64,000 bases of DNA from positions 177,109-241,108 of the forward strand of contig JTDE01000448.1 in NCBI GenBank assembly GCA_014338405.1, read 5' to 3'. Every line of letters begins with the position of its first letter. Position 1 is the first letter of the stretch. This DNA comes from Paragonimus skrjabini miyazakii. Its lineage: Eukaryota > Platyhelminthes > Trematoda > Plagiorchiida > Troglotrematidae. This document shows positions 25,199-36,110 of the stretch, in pieces. Both the position numbers and the translations under genes were made by a program. The notes under the pieces are model-generated. The model saw only the letters and a program-made list of their open reading frames with translations, searched no databases and was not told the DNA's origin.

Positions 25199-25450
25199 AT
25201 GTTTACTACAGCTCTCATCGTGTACTTGTCCGGTTGCATACTCTATACAGTAAACCAAAGACCTCTGGTTCTTTTAACCAATGGTTCCATTAAAAACCAT
25301 CCCCTTCACTTACTCCTCCTGACGTTTTGTCATTCTGTTTCCGCTCCTTTAGACGTGACAACCTACTTGCTTGGCGTAGCTTTCCAGCATAGAATTATCC
25401 AGGCCATACTGAGAATGTTATTTGGAGAGAATGTACCCAAAACAAGTTGA
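25199..25450 (+). pseudogene. Possible GPCR helix 6 to helix 7 fragment
   Basis: An 83-codon frame starting at ATG. The first half reads ALIVYLSGCILYTVNQRPLV, which resembles helix 6 of the intact receptor (PAIVMWTAFMLTHVYRPIYL), including the Arg-Pro pair. After a similar gap, HSVSAPLDVTTYLLGVAFQH could correspond to helix 7 and the start of helix 8 (INSAINPLIMV...PPFRG). Nothing matching helices 1-5 is visible upstream on the plus strand. The hydrophobic pattern alone could produce this similarity, so the call is weak. Confidence 0.22.
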
Positions 25451-25939
25451 TAACGTTGACTCAGCGTGCGAAATTGACGTTGTGAGGCAGTGAATCGTTA
25501 TTAATATATTTCTAACATTATTAATTCTTCAGTATCATCATCGTCATCATAACAGCCATGAGCCTGACCAAAAGGTACTGTGGCTGGGACCGCCGTTCAC
25601 CTCAACAGTGACGTAGATTATCCTAGAAGAAAACGTTACTGAGGAGGCTGAAAATTAATGAGAGAAGACCAACAGGAAGAATTGGAAACAGTATGGATAT
25701 AGGTACGCCATTGACTGCGACACATAGCCATCTCGGATAACGTCTCTAACCATCGGTTTTAGTGATCACGAGGACCCCAGCCAGGCAGGCGACACCTACC
25801 CACTTTGCTCAATGAAGCAGTCAGGGTCTTCATATTTCGTGACCACGTTGTTGCTTGACCACCACGCTCTTAATAGTTATCACTTCACTTGGATCAGCAA
25901 GTAGAAAATATTCGTACCGCCTCAAAATATCTAAATCCT
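25451..25939. other. No gene recognised
   Basis: Contains a short imperfect ATC-rich run (ATCATCATCGTCATCATC near 25532-25550) and otherwise nothing recognisable. Confidence 0.4.
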
Positions 25940-26221
25940 TTCAAGTTGAACATCACCCACAATTGATCGCAGCTCTCGCATCCCCATAGACCTTCCCGTT
26001 AGCCCCTTTCAAAAGCAAGCATTAGACTCGAATTTCGCTCTCATTAGAGCTCGTCAGTAGTGCATATCATCGCCACTGCCGGGACTTGAACCACGGACAC
26101 GTTGTTCCTGACGCAACCGTGTTTACCACTGCGCCATTGACCTCACGTTAGGCACGACCGAATTATCATATATGAACACAACCACTTTCGCTTGTAAGTA
26201 ATGATCAGGTTGCCCGATCTT
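25940..26221 (-). repeat. SINE1 copy e (with intact pol III boxes)
   Basis: Best preserved promoter of the family. The tRNA-like head at about 26073-26145, read on the minus strand, has A box TGGCGCAGTGG and B box GGTTCAAGTCC. The body carries a short deletion near 26010 (AAAAGCAAGC where copy a has an additional AGCGG). Upstream sequence to about 26221 is shared with copy a. Confidence 0.82.
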
Positions 26222-26339
26222 CTCTTCGCCGGAATCCACAAATCCTGACATAATGTGATAGATGGCGTGGGTGCATTTTTTGAACATAACTACCTTCACA
26301 CATAAACAACATTCAACGCCTAATTATGTCCTTCTTCAA

Positions 26340-26520
26340 CACTGTGAAATAGGTTGGACTCTCAGTTAGCCGTCAGAAACATCACTCCACCTGTACTCGC
26401 AGATTTGTCTGATTCAAAAATCGAGCTTGCCATCAAAGACAAAACCGGAAAATATGTGACAATTGGCCTTGTTATGCATGTGAGTTATGCACTTGTACGA
26501 ATTGCTTTTCAAATCGCCCG
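26340..26520 (+). pseudogene. Possible PLE RT core fragment (PLE-I)
   Basis: Near its start the open frame 26354-26599 reads DSQLAV, then PPVLADL and SKIELAI. This matches DSPLGPVLADIF, then AKLENQM, around the family's conserved box just before the YVDD motif, with a four-residue insertion. The following stretch (VTIGLVMHVSYALVRIAF) could be what is left of the YKRYVDDILIV region, in which case both catalytic aspartates are gone. Short match, so moderate to low confidence. Confidence 0.35.
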
Positions 26521-26599
26521 TCTGATTTATATGTCATCCGCGATACTCAAGCAAACCTCTGGGCGATATGCGTATTACATTGGCCAAGAGTACGTATAG

Positions 26600-27567
26600 G
26601 TAGTTATAATCTTAAGCTAAATGATAACCTACGAACTTTCTTTATCCCTGCTTGGGAAAATTAGTATTCTGTTTTTTTAAGAATAGGATATCGTTGGAAA
26701 AAATCAAAACGGCTAAGTGATCGATGAATTGTATTTATTGAATTACTATAAAGGCCATTGTGAATGGAATATGACAGAACAAAACGTCCATGGAACCTCA
26801 AATGGGATGTTCCTGCCAAAACGTTCAGGCATGTCCATAGTGTAAACGGTAGACCTGATTGATTTTTAGGTGTTCGCAAATTCAGTCTACCAGACGAAAA
26901 TGTATTGCTTAAGGGGAAACCCAGAGGGGATTTGCATGTATGACTAACACAATTCTCTTGTTAGCAGCGCACGTAACCTTCAAATTTTCAAAGCCTTAGC
27001 TTGAAACATTGAAAGCTGAAGCAGGCAAAGATGTATCGAACATTTCTGAATGAGTCTAAACAATTGGCATGACATTTTAACTTCGATGAATTGCATCCAT
27101 TGCTCCAAATCGTTTCTACCAAAAGTTTAGTTATACGCGCATTACAAATAAACGCTTACATTCCAGTGTCTTTCTTGTTAGAACTCGTCAGAAATGTCTG
27201 TCTTCGATCCAACGAGTAGCAGGATTCTGAGTATCAAGACTGCGAGACAAACAACTTCACAATAATGTTGTCTATCTTATGTTTAACAAACCTAATCAAA
27301 CTTATAGATGTTTAACCATAGCCCTTTCAGAACACTTTCAGTGGTCAGACAGATTCAGGAGAAAATATGTTACTCTCAGCGTTGACTATGATCGATTTTC
27401 TCTCAAGTAGTAAACACGACTTTAATTCCGCCTGCTGGGTACCGCATTAAGTAAGCTTACAGTTTTAAGTTAATTGCAGCTAATTGATTTTATGTGGGAA
27501 AAGCCCATGAAAACTACAGCCATGATCGTATTATATACGTATAGTAATGATACGTAGCAGGTATGTA
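26600..27567. other. No gene recognised
   Basis: AT-rich, with no long frame and no link to the named repeats. Confidence 0.4.
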
Positions 27568-27940
27568 GCAATTGGTGACAGCTTCCGCATGTCTAAATAA
27601 TTTGGGCTAGCACCCTTCAAAATGAAGCAGTAAATAAGTGTTGCTTTTGTTACAGCTTATTACTAGTGAATATCGTCGCTACAGCCGTGATCTGAATTGC
27701 TGTCAAGCCCTCAATGAAGTCATGTTGTCCACTACAACAATCACTCATGATATGTAGTGGTAAATCATGGCACGCACAATTTCAGCCATATATTTTGTGA
27801 ATAATGCTCAAGTTGTTCGATCTACCTGAGTGAAATCTAAGCAGCTGACTGGTAACTCCAGTCAATGATCCCATCAACAGGACTTTTCCACAAGCCGAAG
27901 CAACACAAATCGCCAAAGTGATACAACACTATTTCGAATA
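27568..27940 (-). repeat. SINE1 copy f (old, full length)
   Basis: Highly diverged but collinear with copy a over its whole length. CAATTGGTGACAGC, GGGCTAGCACCCTTC, TTACTAGTGAATATCGTCGC and GGTAACTCCAGTCAATGA match CAATTGATCACAGC, GTCGGCCCCTTTC, GTCAGTAGTGCATATCATC and GTTAACTCCAATCGATGA respectively. It shows the family has been active over a long time. Confidence 0.6.
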
Positions 27941-29331
27941 CTACAAGATATCAATACATTACTGTTGATCCGCGCTGACTTTATCTCATTTTAATTCACA
28001 CTGCTATCAACATTTGGACAGCTTGTTTCAAATGTAAGCATTAGACTAGAATTCCACTCTTATAAAGCATGTCAAGTATGTGCACTTTTGACGAACTGCA
28101 AGGTGAGTGAGATTCTAGCAATGCATTTCTTTCAACTGTGACTGATGTAAGCCTATGAGAAAATGAAGACATCGATTCGCCTTGAGTGGTGTTCCGCCTG
28201 TACAGTCACATTTGAAAACTTCTTAATGGGAATTTGATGAAATGAGATTATAAATTACAGCTAAATAAAGAAGCTAATATTTGTTAATTCGCTTTTGTGG
28301 TTGCATTCACCAACTGTCTGTAGCTCACCTCTGGATAACAGTGGCGGATGGTAGGCCAAACTACTGTTAGTAGCGTTGTGGATAATTGTTTAGCTATTTC
28401 TTTCAGAAGAATCACTACTGGCTTTGTTCTTAACTGTAGAAATCATGTGAAATTTTATGAATTGTCATATGGTTCCGGAAAATTCAACAGGAAGTGATTC
28501 TGTTTCCTAAAGTCAGATAACACAAACTGAGCTTGAGCTAAGATTCTAGCTTTTCAGAATAGAACTGATGTTCTCGAGAAAGTAACGACGGCAAGAAAAC
28601 CTTCCAGTTATCTATAACTAGTAACAATCTTACTCCAATTCATCCGCACGGCAGTATGGAGAAAAAAAGGCTCAATAACTCAGAACTGTGTCCAGGTGAA
28701 CTGGTTTCCAACTGCTGATTTTAACCATACTGTTAACGGTTTCATTTGTCTTATTCACCTCCGGATAACCAAACCAACATGTTTTACTGAGTAAACTGAT
28801 AACCACTCGAGTCCTTCGCCAAAAACTCCGCTCAGTTACTTCCTGTGAAGATTTTTTGATTGATAAGTTTCGAATTTCCACAGGATTTGTAATGAACACA
28901 CACCGTTAATTATGCATCAGAAACGACTTCAAACTATTAATTTTGTTTTCCACTTTAAGAATTGTCGTATGTGGGTAAAATTGACTTAAAAATGACGTGA
29001 ACCGTTATTTATTTACTCAGTTCAGTTTTGAATAAACGACAATAAAATTGAAATAGTTGGATGCCAACTGAAATACCTTTTTTGCACAAAGAATAGCCTT
29101 TCAATTTCAAACACCGCCCAAATTCCAAAACGTTTGATCGTACTTTGTTGCTGATGATGTCCTAAAACGCGAATTCAAGGGATTATTGCAAACTCGATGT
29201 ATCCAGTCAAATTATCCGAATTTCAACCAATCAAATTTCAGAATTTCATAAAAAGAGAAATTCGGGAGTTTAGCGATATTATGTAGGGTTGAGTACTCAT
29301 TGAAACAACAGTTATTCGGAATTCTTCGTCC
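27941..29331. other. 5' flank of the GPCR gene; no other gene recognised
   Basis: Contains a small diverged SINE1-like piece at about 28018-28090 (GTTTCAAATGTAAGCATTAGACTAGAATTCCACTC). Immediately upstream of the receptor there is an in-frame stop at 29290-29292, so its ATG is the first usable start. No convincing TATA box or splice acceptor was identified. Confidence 0.45.
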
Positions 29332-30273
29332 ATGCCGGCAATAGACATAGCATATAACATAATTGCCGGTGTAGCGGATAGCGGCGGTATTATATCGAAC
29401 ATAATAGTATTGTGTTTTCTCCATCGGCATGGAATTGGATCCAGATTGACAACATTGTTAATGAAAAATCAATTCATCTTCGATGGTCTCATATCAACAG
29501 TTGCGCTTATCTCGTTGATACATAATGAAAATGAGTTAGGTTCGATTCCTGCTATTGCCCAAATATTGTGTTACGTGTGGACAAGTCGATCAGTGTTTTG
29601 GTTCCTGGTCATGCTGAGTTCAGCGAACCTGGTTTGTATTGCTGTAGATCGTTTGAGAGCTATACTATTTTCCGCCTCGTACAGACAATACGAACAGACA
29701 AGCATCATATCTTACTACGTTTTTATATTTCTTTATTCTCTTTTAAACGCAATTCCTTCAGCTTTCACGGTTGTATACGAATCAAAAGATTGTTGGTATA
29801 CATACGAACGTGCATCACAAACACACGACTATTCCAGCCAGTTGTGTTCAGCGTACTTTTGGTTGATTGGAGGCTATATTCTGCCTAGTCTGGCTATGAC
29901 TATTTGTCATGTGAAAGTAGTATTGTGTTTAAGAAAAGTGACCATATATGCAAGCGACAGTGTGAACAGCTCTCTAAAAACAAACAGGATTATTCTTATT
30001 CCTGCAATCGTCATGTGGACAGCATTTATGCTTACTCATGTATATCGTCCAATCTACTTAATTCTATGCTCACATCTGGTAATAAACTTCCAATGGGACT
30101 CGTTGGAACGTCGTATTTCAATATTTTTGACTGTAATTAACAGTGCTATCAATCCATTAATTATGGTTGCCTCCAGTCCACCGTTTCGGGGTAGAATGTG
30201 GAATTTCCTGACGAACCGAACAGTAAGTAAGGCTGACACTAATGAAAAATCTACCGCAAATATAGTTAATTAG
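29332..30273 (+). CDS. Rhodopsin-like GPCR, intronless, PROF1-like orphan receptor
   Basis: Complete 313-residue open frame with all seven transmembrane helices: about residues 8-29, 44-64, 77-104, 125-148, 172-198, 218-246 and 262-282. Class A landmarks: Asn23 in helix 1; Asp51 in helix 2 (NQFIFDGL); Cys80 at the top of helix 3 with candidate disulfide partners Cys154 or Cys172; the D/E-R-Y motif in the form DRL (106-108); Pro185 in helix 5; and NPLIM (274-278) in place of NPxxY, then a basic FRGRMW start of helix 8. The usual CWxP of helix 6 is absent. It should couple an extracellular ligand to G proteins at the plasma membrane; the ligand is unknown. The helix 2 motif, the DR-L variant and the single exon recall the platyhelminth-specific orphan group PROF1. 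An in-frame stop (29290-29292) precedes the ATG. The N-terminal tail is very short (about 7 residues), which suggests a small-molecule or peptide ligand bound within the helices. A broken paralogue lies at 19201-20104. Confidence 0.85.
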   Translation: MPAIDIAYNIIAGVADSGGIISNIIVLCFLHRHGIGSRLTTLLMKNQFIFDGLISTVALISLIHNENELGSIPAIAQILCYVWTSRSVFWFLVMLSSANLVCIAVDRLRAILFSASYRQYEQTSIISYYVFIFLYSLLNAIPSAFTVVYESKDCWYTYERASQTHDYSSQLCSAYFWLIGGYILPSLAMTICHVKVVLCLRKVTIYASDSVNSSLKTNRIILIPAIVMWTAFMLTHVYRPIYLILCSHLVINFQWDSLERRISIFLTVINSAINPLIMVASSPPFRGRMWNFLTNRTVSKADTNEKSTANIVN

Positions 30274-33200
30274 CAATTTCTTCTGCTTACTCACATATAT
30301 TGTTTACTCATCTCTATTAGCTGTTAGTTTGCGATTTTTTTTCTTTTTTCATGATTGTAGATTTTTACTCATTACAAATGCAACCTATAAGCAAATTATA
30401 TTAACTTTGTAACACGTTACACCTGCAGTTTATTTAAATACAGTCAACATAATCAGTATCAGATTGACTTTTCTACTCGAAGTTCATCGCATCTTTATGC
30501 GATAAACGACTGGTTAGTAGGCAGTTTTGATAAGACGCAGGCAATACTCAATGTTAACACCTAGTATTGATATTGTAATGCCAATTCACAAAGACGCGTT
30601 AACGTTGGAATGTATAACGTTTCACACCAACTTCAGAATTAGGCGTGTAGCCCGCGACGTTACGGATTTTTATTGCGGAAGCAAAGCAGTAACTTATTGA
30701 AACGAATTTTACAAATAATGCAGTGTGAAGGCGGAATCATTCCGTGATATTATAGTACAAAATGAAAGAATGCGCCACGTTTTGTGGCAAACAAACAAGC
30801 TCAGGTGCAAGTGAACAGATGTTGCTCAAGTTCTGCAACTGTAAATGAAGGTAGCCGAAGAAACCGTTCAAGTAGTAAAAATTGTCTTCGTTTTTTAACG
30901 TTCACTTAGCTGTGATGAACGTGTTACAAACTTGCGGGCAAATAACGTCATATTATTGAAATATGAGTCAAAATCTTTAGTTTCCGGAGCAAATTGACCG
31001 AAATAAATTAGGAATTCCTTGTATTATCCTTTTTTGACCCAAGCGAACGATTTTGTTTTACTCATGACTTCTTGGTAATCCAATGATTTGAATATACAGG
31101 TTTCTGATAGCAGAGTTTCACAAGTCGAACTCTGAAACTTTTACGTCAAACAATAATGCATCAAGTTTTATTTTGTAGCGTAAACCATTAGCAGTAAAGA
31201 CAACTATTTTACAGCAAACGTATGTTCGGAGAATTTTACGAGACCCACAGTAAGTAAAATGGCTAATAGTTTAATTTTTGTTTTTAATGAAAATGTTAAC
31301 ATCTAGTTCACTCTATCTAGTCACAAACGCAGAATATTAATACATATATAACATGCGGATAACAGCAATGTTGGAAACCTTCAGCCGCTGAGGTTTACGT
31401 GAAAGGAGAATTGCCATCAGTCCCAGGACAGACAAACTACATGAAGCAGCAATTTACGCAAACAGAGCCGAACGCCAAGTATTGATTAACACTGTCTCGG
31501 AGAATAAAAGCATTTGTAGGTTCCGATTAAGCAATAACACGTGAAACAGTTTGTTGGAGTCAGCAGCTTAGTCCGTTTTCATGATGTACTTTGCAATGGA
31601 TAAAGTGAGATTTCGGCCCACTCTTTCGGTTGCAGTTTTCTGCTACGTCGTCAAGTGCAACAAACACAGGTATATATACTAACCATTCTTTGTCGTAAAC
31701 ACTGACCTGTTCTGCCGATACAGACGTCACTACAACTGCAAATGAAATGACAGATTACATGTGAGATGGAACACCGGTAGGTCACGACGATGAACAAGCT
31801 CATTGACATTCCTAGTCGGAAGTGGGAAACGCAATTTAGTCGCATAGCATGTATGAGCTAAAATAGACAGTGGGCAATCGGACTCCTAATTTCCTTGCTT
31901 TCTCCAAGGCATTGTTATTCGATACTTGCCATCGACCCCGTATGTACATAAACTGCTGACCCATGCGGTTTATCTGCCCCGGGAACAGTTCATGTTTCAT
32001 ACAAATTCCAACCGTTGCTCGTCCTTTTGTTGTTCCTCTCCGTAGGTTCTATATATTGTAACGTTTTACGTTCGCGACTGAAAAAAGTAAACGGAATGTT
32101 GACATCCCGTGATATGTGCATTTTATCGTTAGCGATGAAGTCTATCAAGGGAACTCCGTGTTTTAAATTTTGGAAATATTATTGTTTGCAGGAAACACCG
32201 GCCAAAAATGAAACCAGCACAACTAACAGTTATCATATGCTAGTGGATAATTATTCTCATCTAACTGTAACTTTCGAGTTGTTCACAAGTTTTGCACGGT
32301 TGTACCATATTACTGTCAGTGGAGGCGCTATCTACACTGAAGAGGAAGTTGTTTGGTCATCAGAATAAAACGGCTGAGCACTTGTGAGGTATTTGGCTTG
32401 AAGAATAGCACAGTGAAACTTAAGTGCGTCCGTGTTAACAATGTTTCCAACCCCAAGAGACATCGACTATTCTCTAACAATAGGTATTCTAGATAGTATC
32501 TACCCTAGCCTTCACGGCGTTGTCACGTGTTCGGGAGCCGACGTTACAATGGCCCATGAAACACATTTAAAAACCTAGCAGTTCGTTTGGCGTCTAAAAG
32601 CATCGTTGAAAAAAATCACTTTCGAACAGTAAAGAGTTTCACGTATACATACCTTAAATTAAGCCTGTTTGGTCACTAGATTAGCTGGAACGTATATTAT
32701 GAGGCTAACACGCGTTATTCATTTCATTGCATGACTAATTTTGTCCTAGTTTGTGTTGTTCAGCGAAACAATGGCGGTACCATTGTGAGCATACTTTAAA
32801 GAGCCACTGGCCAATCCACTGACTAGTTTATTAAGTTTGACGCCCTAAACTTACTCTAATGAGTAGAGCCAAATTTGTAGTTTGCATGATGTACGGAACT
32901 CCACGACGTCAAAGAAGACGGTAGGCAGGTATCACAAGAGTCACGTCCAAGAAAAATGTTTTCGCTTGTTCGCCTGTACATAAAACAAAACTTTCATACG
33001 TATATTTTCAAGAGACCAGCAGAAGGGATGTTTTAAAATATAATTTTAATTAAACCTCACGTACAAATAGCAATGAGAATCAATACACGAAGTTACCAAG
33101 TAAGTCAAATTATTGGAACCAGTCAAATGCGAACTTTACATTATACAAGATCAACAGAGGATCGTGCATACAGTAACGTTTTACTCATGTCACTTAAAGT

Positions 33201-34519
33201 TCTACACCAGGTACGTGCTACATAGTCTGCCGTGATAGCAAGCAATACATCGTAACTGTGAAACATGTAAGCGAACATATTCGCACTGAAAGCTGACTAA
33301 AGTTGCTTCACCCTCATCTTTATGTTTCAAAACTACCTGAGGTAACATGTAGCTAGTTGTTCTTGCTGTTTGTATCTTGACAATCGTCGTGATTTAATTT
33401 AACTAACTGCCTTCATGATTAATATTAGAAAAGAGCATGTACGACAAACCAACTTTTACTTCTAAAGGAAGCCGACGTTAACTTTGGGTGAAAGGTTACT
33501 TGACGTTCCCAAGGTTCCGCGTAGTCACCAGTGGCTAGAATAAACCGGAAGGTGACCAGCCGATTACACAGTCACGAACCATGGAACCCTTGACGGTCCA
33601 GCTAAGCAAATTTGGTAAGTGCCGCCTATCTGTTCAGGGGCATGCAACTATCCACACAGCTGGTTGGAAACATTTCTTCACACTGTAGTATGCTTTAGTC
33701 CATGGTTGCTGAACCTTCCGTTTACATTTCCGAAGACTGCACACCATTTTTACTTTTTATTTCTCATACGTGTTCCCAATCCCTCCCCCAAACGTCATTG
33801 CAAATGTCTATACTAACCAGTTAATTCAATAAGTCGGCCCCATTGTCAAGAACAGTATACCAAGTCAGAAACTAAAGTTTACGGCGTGGATAAAACAGTG
33901 GTGAAAATGCTGAAAGATCCAAGCCATCAGTAAACCTTCTTTCAAAAGCGACAATGAAAACAGACCTTTCTTAGCGAGTTCTGGAAAGGAAGGCCCATCA
34001 CGTGCTCATCTGCAAAAATTATAATTGATTATAAAGCGGTAACACTGATTATCAACCAAATTTATCAATGCTGTGAAAAGGTTAATATGCAGCAATCACG
34101 TTTCAGGGAGTACCCCGCTGAAAGTGAAAACGAATAGATGGAACTTTAAAAAGTTTGAATTGATACTAGCTTATCCTGCACTAGGCAAGCAACTAGACGC
34201 TTTAACAATGTGACTGTTTAAATCTAAATGTCAGATTGTCCAAAGGAAAATCATACTAGCTTTAGCCAAAGGTAATTCAGAGTGACTCGATTGTGTTTGA
34301 TTTAAAAACACTTCCAATACATCATTTACCAGAGTGCAACTTAGATAAAGAATGTAGAATACCTCTGAATAGTAGATGCATAATCGATGTATCGTCTTGA
34401 AAACAGAGTACTGTTAACTTAGGTAGATGCATATGATACACTTTGCTGGTCAAAAGGTCTTCATGATATTCACGTAAGTGATGCATACACCGGAAAGCAA
34501 TTTTCGGTTCCAAAATATC
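30274..34519. other. No gene recognised; one signal-peptide-like frame
   Basis: About 4.2 kb. The only frame of note is 32015-32368 (+, 117 codons). It has a hydrophobic start (LVLLLFLSVGSIYC) like a signal peptide and four further Cys, but no in-frame ATG between the upstream stop (31949-31951) and that segment. It would need splicing or a non-ATG start. No AATAAA was seen shortly after the receptor stop codon. The remainder shows no repeat or coding signal. Confidence 0.4.
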
Positions 34520-34665
34520 AACTATCCAGAATCGCCAAATGTTTGTGGTATCTAACTCTACGTGCTGTTGGTCTGTTGTTTCAACCATATATCGGTTACA
34601 TGGCGGTCAACATCATGTTGGGGGTAATTAACATATCCCAAATGGACATCAACCGTTTTATTCTG
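34520..34665 (+). repeat. Dispersed repeat R3, copy a
   Basis: About 145 bp matching the reverse complement of 46498-46646 at roughly 80% identity, from ACTATCCAGAATCGCCAAATG to ATCAACCGTTTTATTCTG. One frame is open in both copies and the encoded residues are largely conserved (AVGLLFQPYIGYMAVNIM here, AVGLRFNPYIRHMSVNNM there). Weaker similarity may reach back to about 34440. Not recognised: it could be part of a protein-coding element or a non-coding repeat. Confidence 0.65.
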
Positions 34666-35475
34666 TACGTTGTATGTGTTCGGACAGTCAAGACGCATAG
34701 CGAGGCTACAATCGGGGTTTTAGACACATGTTTATTTTCAGTATTGTTTTGGTGCAGTCAGTGAAATTCAACTTATTTTAAAATAACGTTTTGAACCCAC
34801 ACACTTGTCTTGGCATATTGACAACAATTATTTGTCAGTTTAACCTCCGACTTAATATTTTCCAGTTTCACAGACTACGTAGTGATAAGGTTCGCTCATG
34901 AGATGGGAAGTTCCATACTTCAATAGGGAGTAGTTTGATAAAGTGTGCATTTCCCATCTCATCCCAAATGCAGGCCTCAGGGAGAAATGACGCTTGGAAT
35001 CAGCGTGCATTTGGTGTGTTCAGTCAAACCGTTATTTACATACGGTTGAAAATGTAATTCGTCTAGGAAATGTTCGTGATCACCCAATGTACTTTCAATC
35101 AGCGACCATGTAAAGTCTGTAGATTCTATTGAGCAGAATGAATTATGGCAACGTACAGTTGAAAACATCTGGGTAGAATTGTACATATAGTATAAAATTC
35201 CGTGAAAATTAGGGCAAGATTACTTGAATAAATTCAGAATTAACCACGACAGCTTTACATGGGACGTACCGACAAACACTGAACAGTTAATTCTATCCAT
35301 CTTAGTTAATCAACAGCATATTATGATGAATTTGAACAAAACAGTTAGAATACGAGAACTGGTAAAAGCAAATATTTCGTATAGACTCGTAAGTACCAAA
35401 TTTCCAATAAAATGGATTAGTTTTTTATAGCAAACTATTCAACAGGTTGATTGTCAATAAGAGGATTAGGATAGA
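34666..35475. other. No gene recognised
   Basis: Several 65-75-codon frames on both strands without recognisable content. Confidence 0.4.
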
Positions 35476-36110
35476 TCAGTAAGTCCAGGAAATGGTCAGG
35501 TTCACGAACAGCTGTTTCTGATTACAGACAGCTGACTTGAGGAGATTGATTGCTACCGCTTTAGCAAAACTCAGGAATCGTGAACTGGAATGACATAGCA
35601 GGATTCGGAATGCACAAAGTGGATCGATAGCATGACCAGTGGTCAAAACGTGTCTAGCGACTGATGAAACTGGCTGCTTCCAGCAAAATTGCCGTTCTTT
35701 GGTGACACGGAATATTGAACCCATTTAGGCAAGTGTTCCTTCACTCTGGAGATCAGGCATCTTTCGATTCTGCTTATGTAACTTTCGCCGTAGTTACATG
35801 TAACTTGGTAAACGCAATTCGATATGGCACCGATAAGCTTGTCTCCTTTGACTGAAGGCACCGGCAGTTTCTGGGTATGAGAGAGCACATGGAGTTCAGC
35901 CGCATTAAACGTTCGTTTAAGTGAATTTCCCAGCCATTGTGCTGTTTTTCGCATAATGTAGTCACCTTTAAACGCCAACTCTATATAGACTCTCTTTTTT
36001 TCTGCAGTAATCACCTCTTCGAACGGTGCTTTTTGTTTACTCTACCTTTCCATGGATTTACTTACTACTTCAGTAAAACACTTCTGGGAGAAAGTTTTTA
36101 ATCCACGGCT
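35476..36110 (-). pseudogene. Penelope-like GIY-YIG endonuclease relic (PLE-B)
   Basis: Two overlapping frames (35643-36014 and 35476-35724) together match the C-terminal third of the intact PLE ORF, joined by a frameshift near 35650-35720. ELAFKGDY matches LPFKGDN. KLPVPSVKGDKL matches RVPTPPVKQPAS. CVYQVTCNYGESYISRIER matches the GIY-YIG core IYEYKCGCGASYVGRTER with the Gly-Arg pair changed to Ser-Arg. EHLPKWVQ matches ELLPKWVQ. The second frame continues VARHVLTTGHAIDP, then SFAKAVAIN and KQLFVNLTISW, as in IAKHHLMMQHVIDS, RYAEAIAIR and KELFVTLKLPW. Traces of the linker reach about 36110. An old, 5'-truncated copy. Confidence 0.78.

Noticed and set aside
29568..30140. Two frames (106 and 78 codons) on the plus strand
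   Set aside because: Out-of-frame shadows of the GPCR coding sequence.
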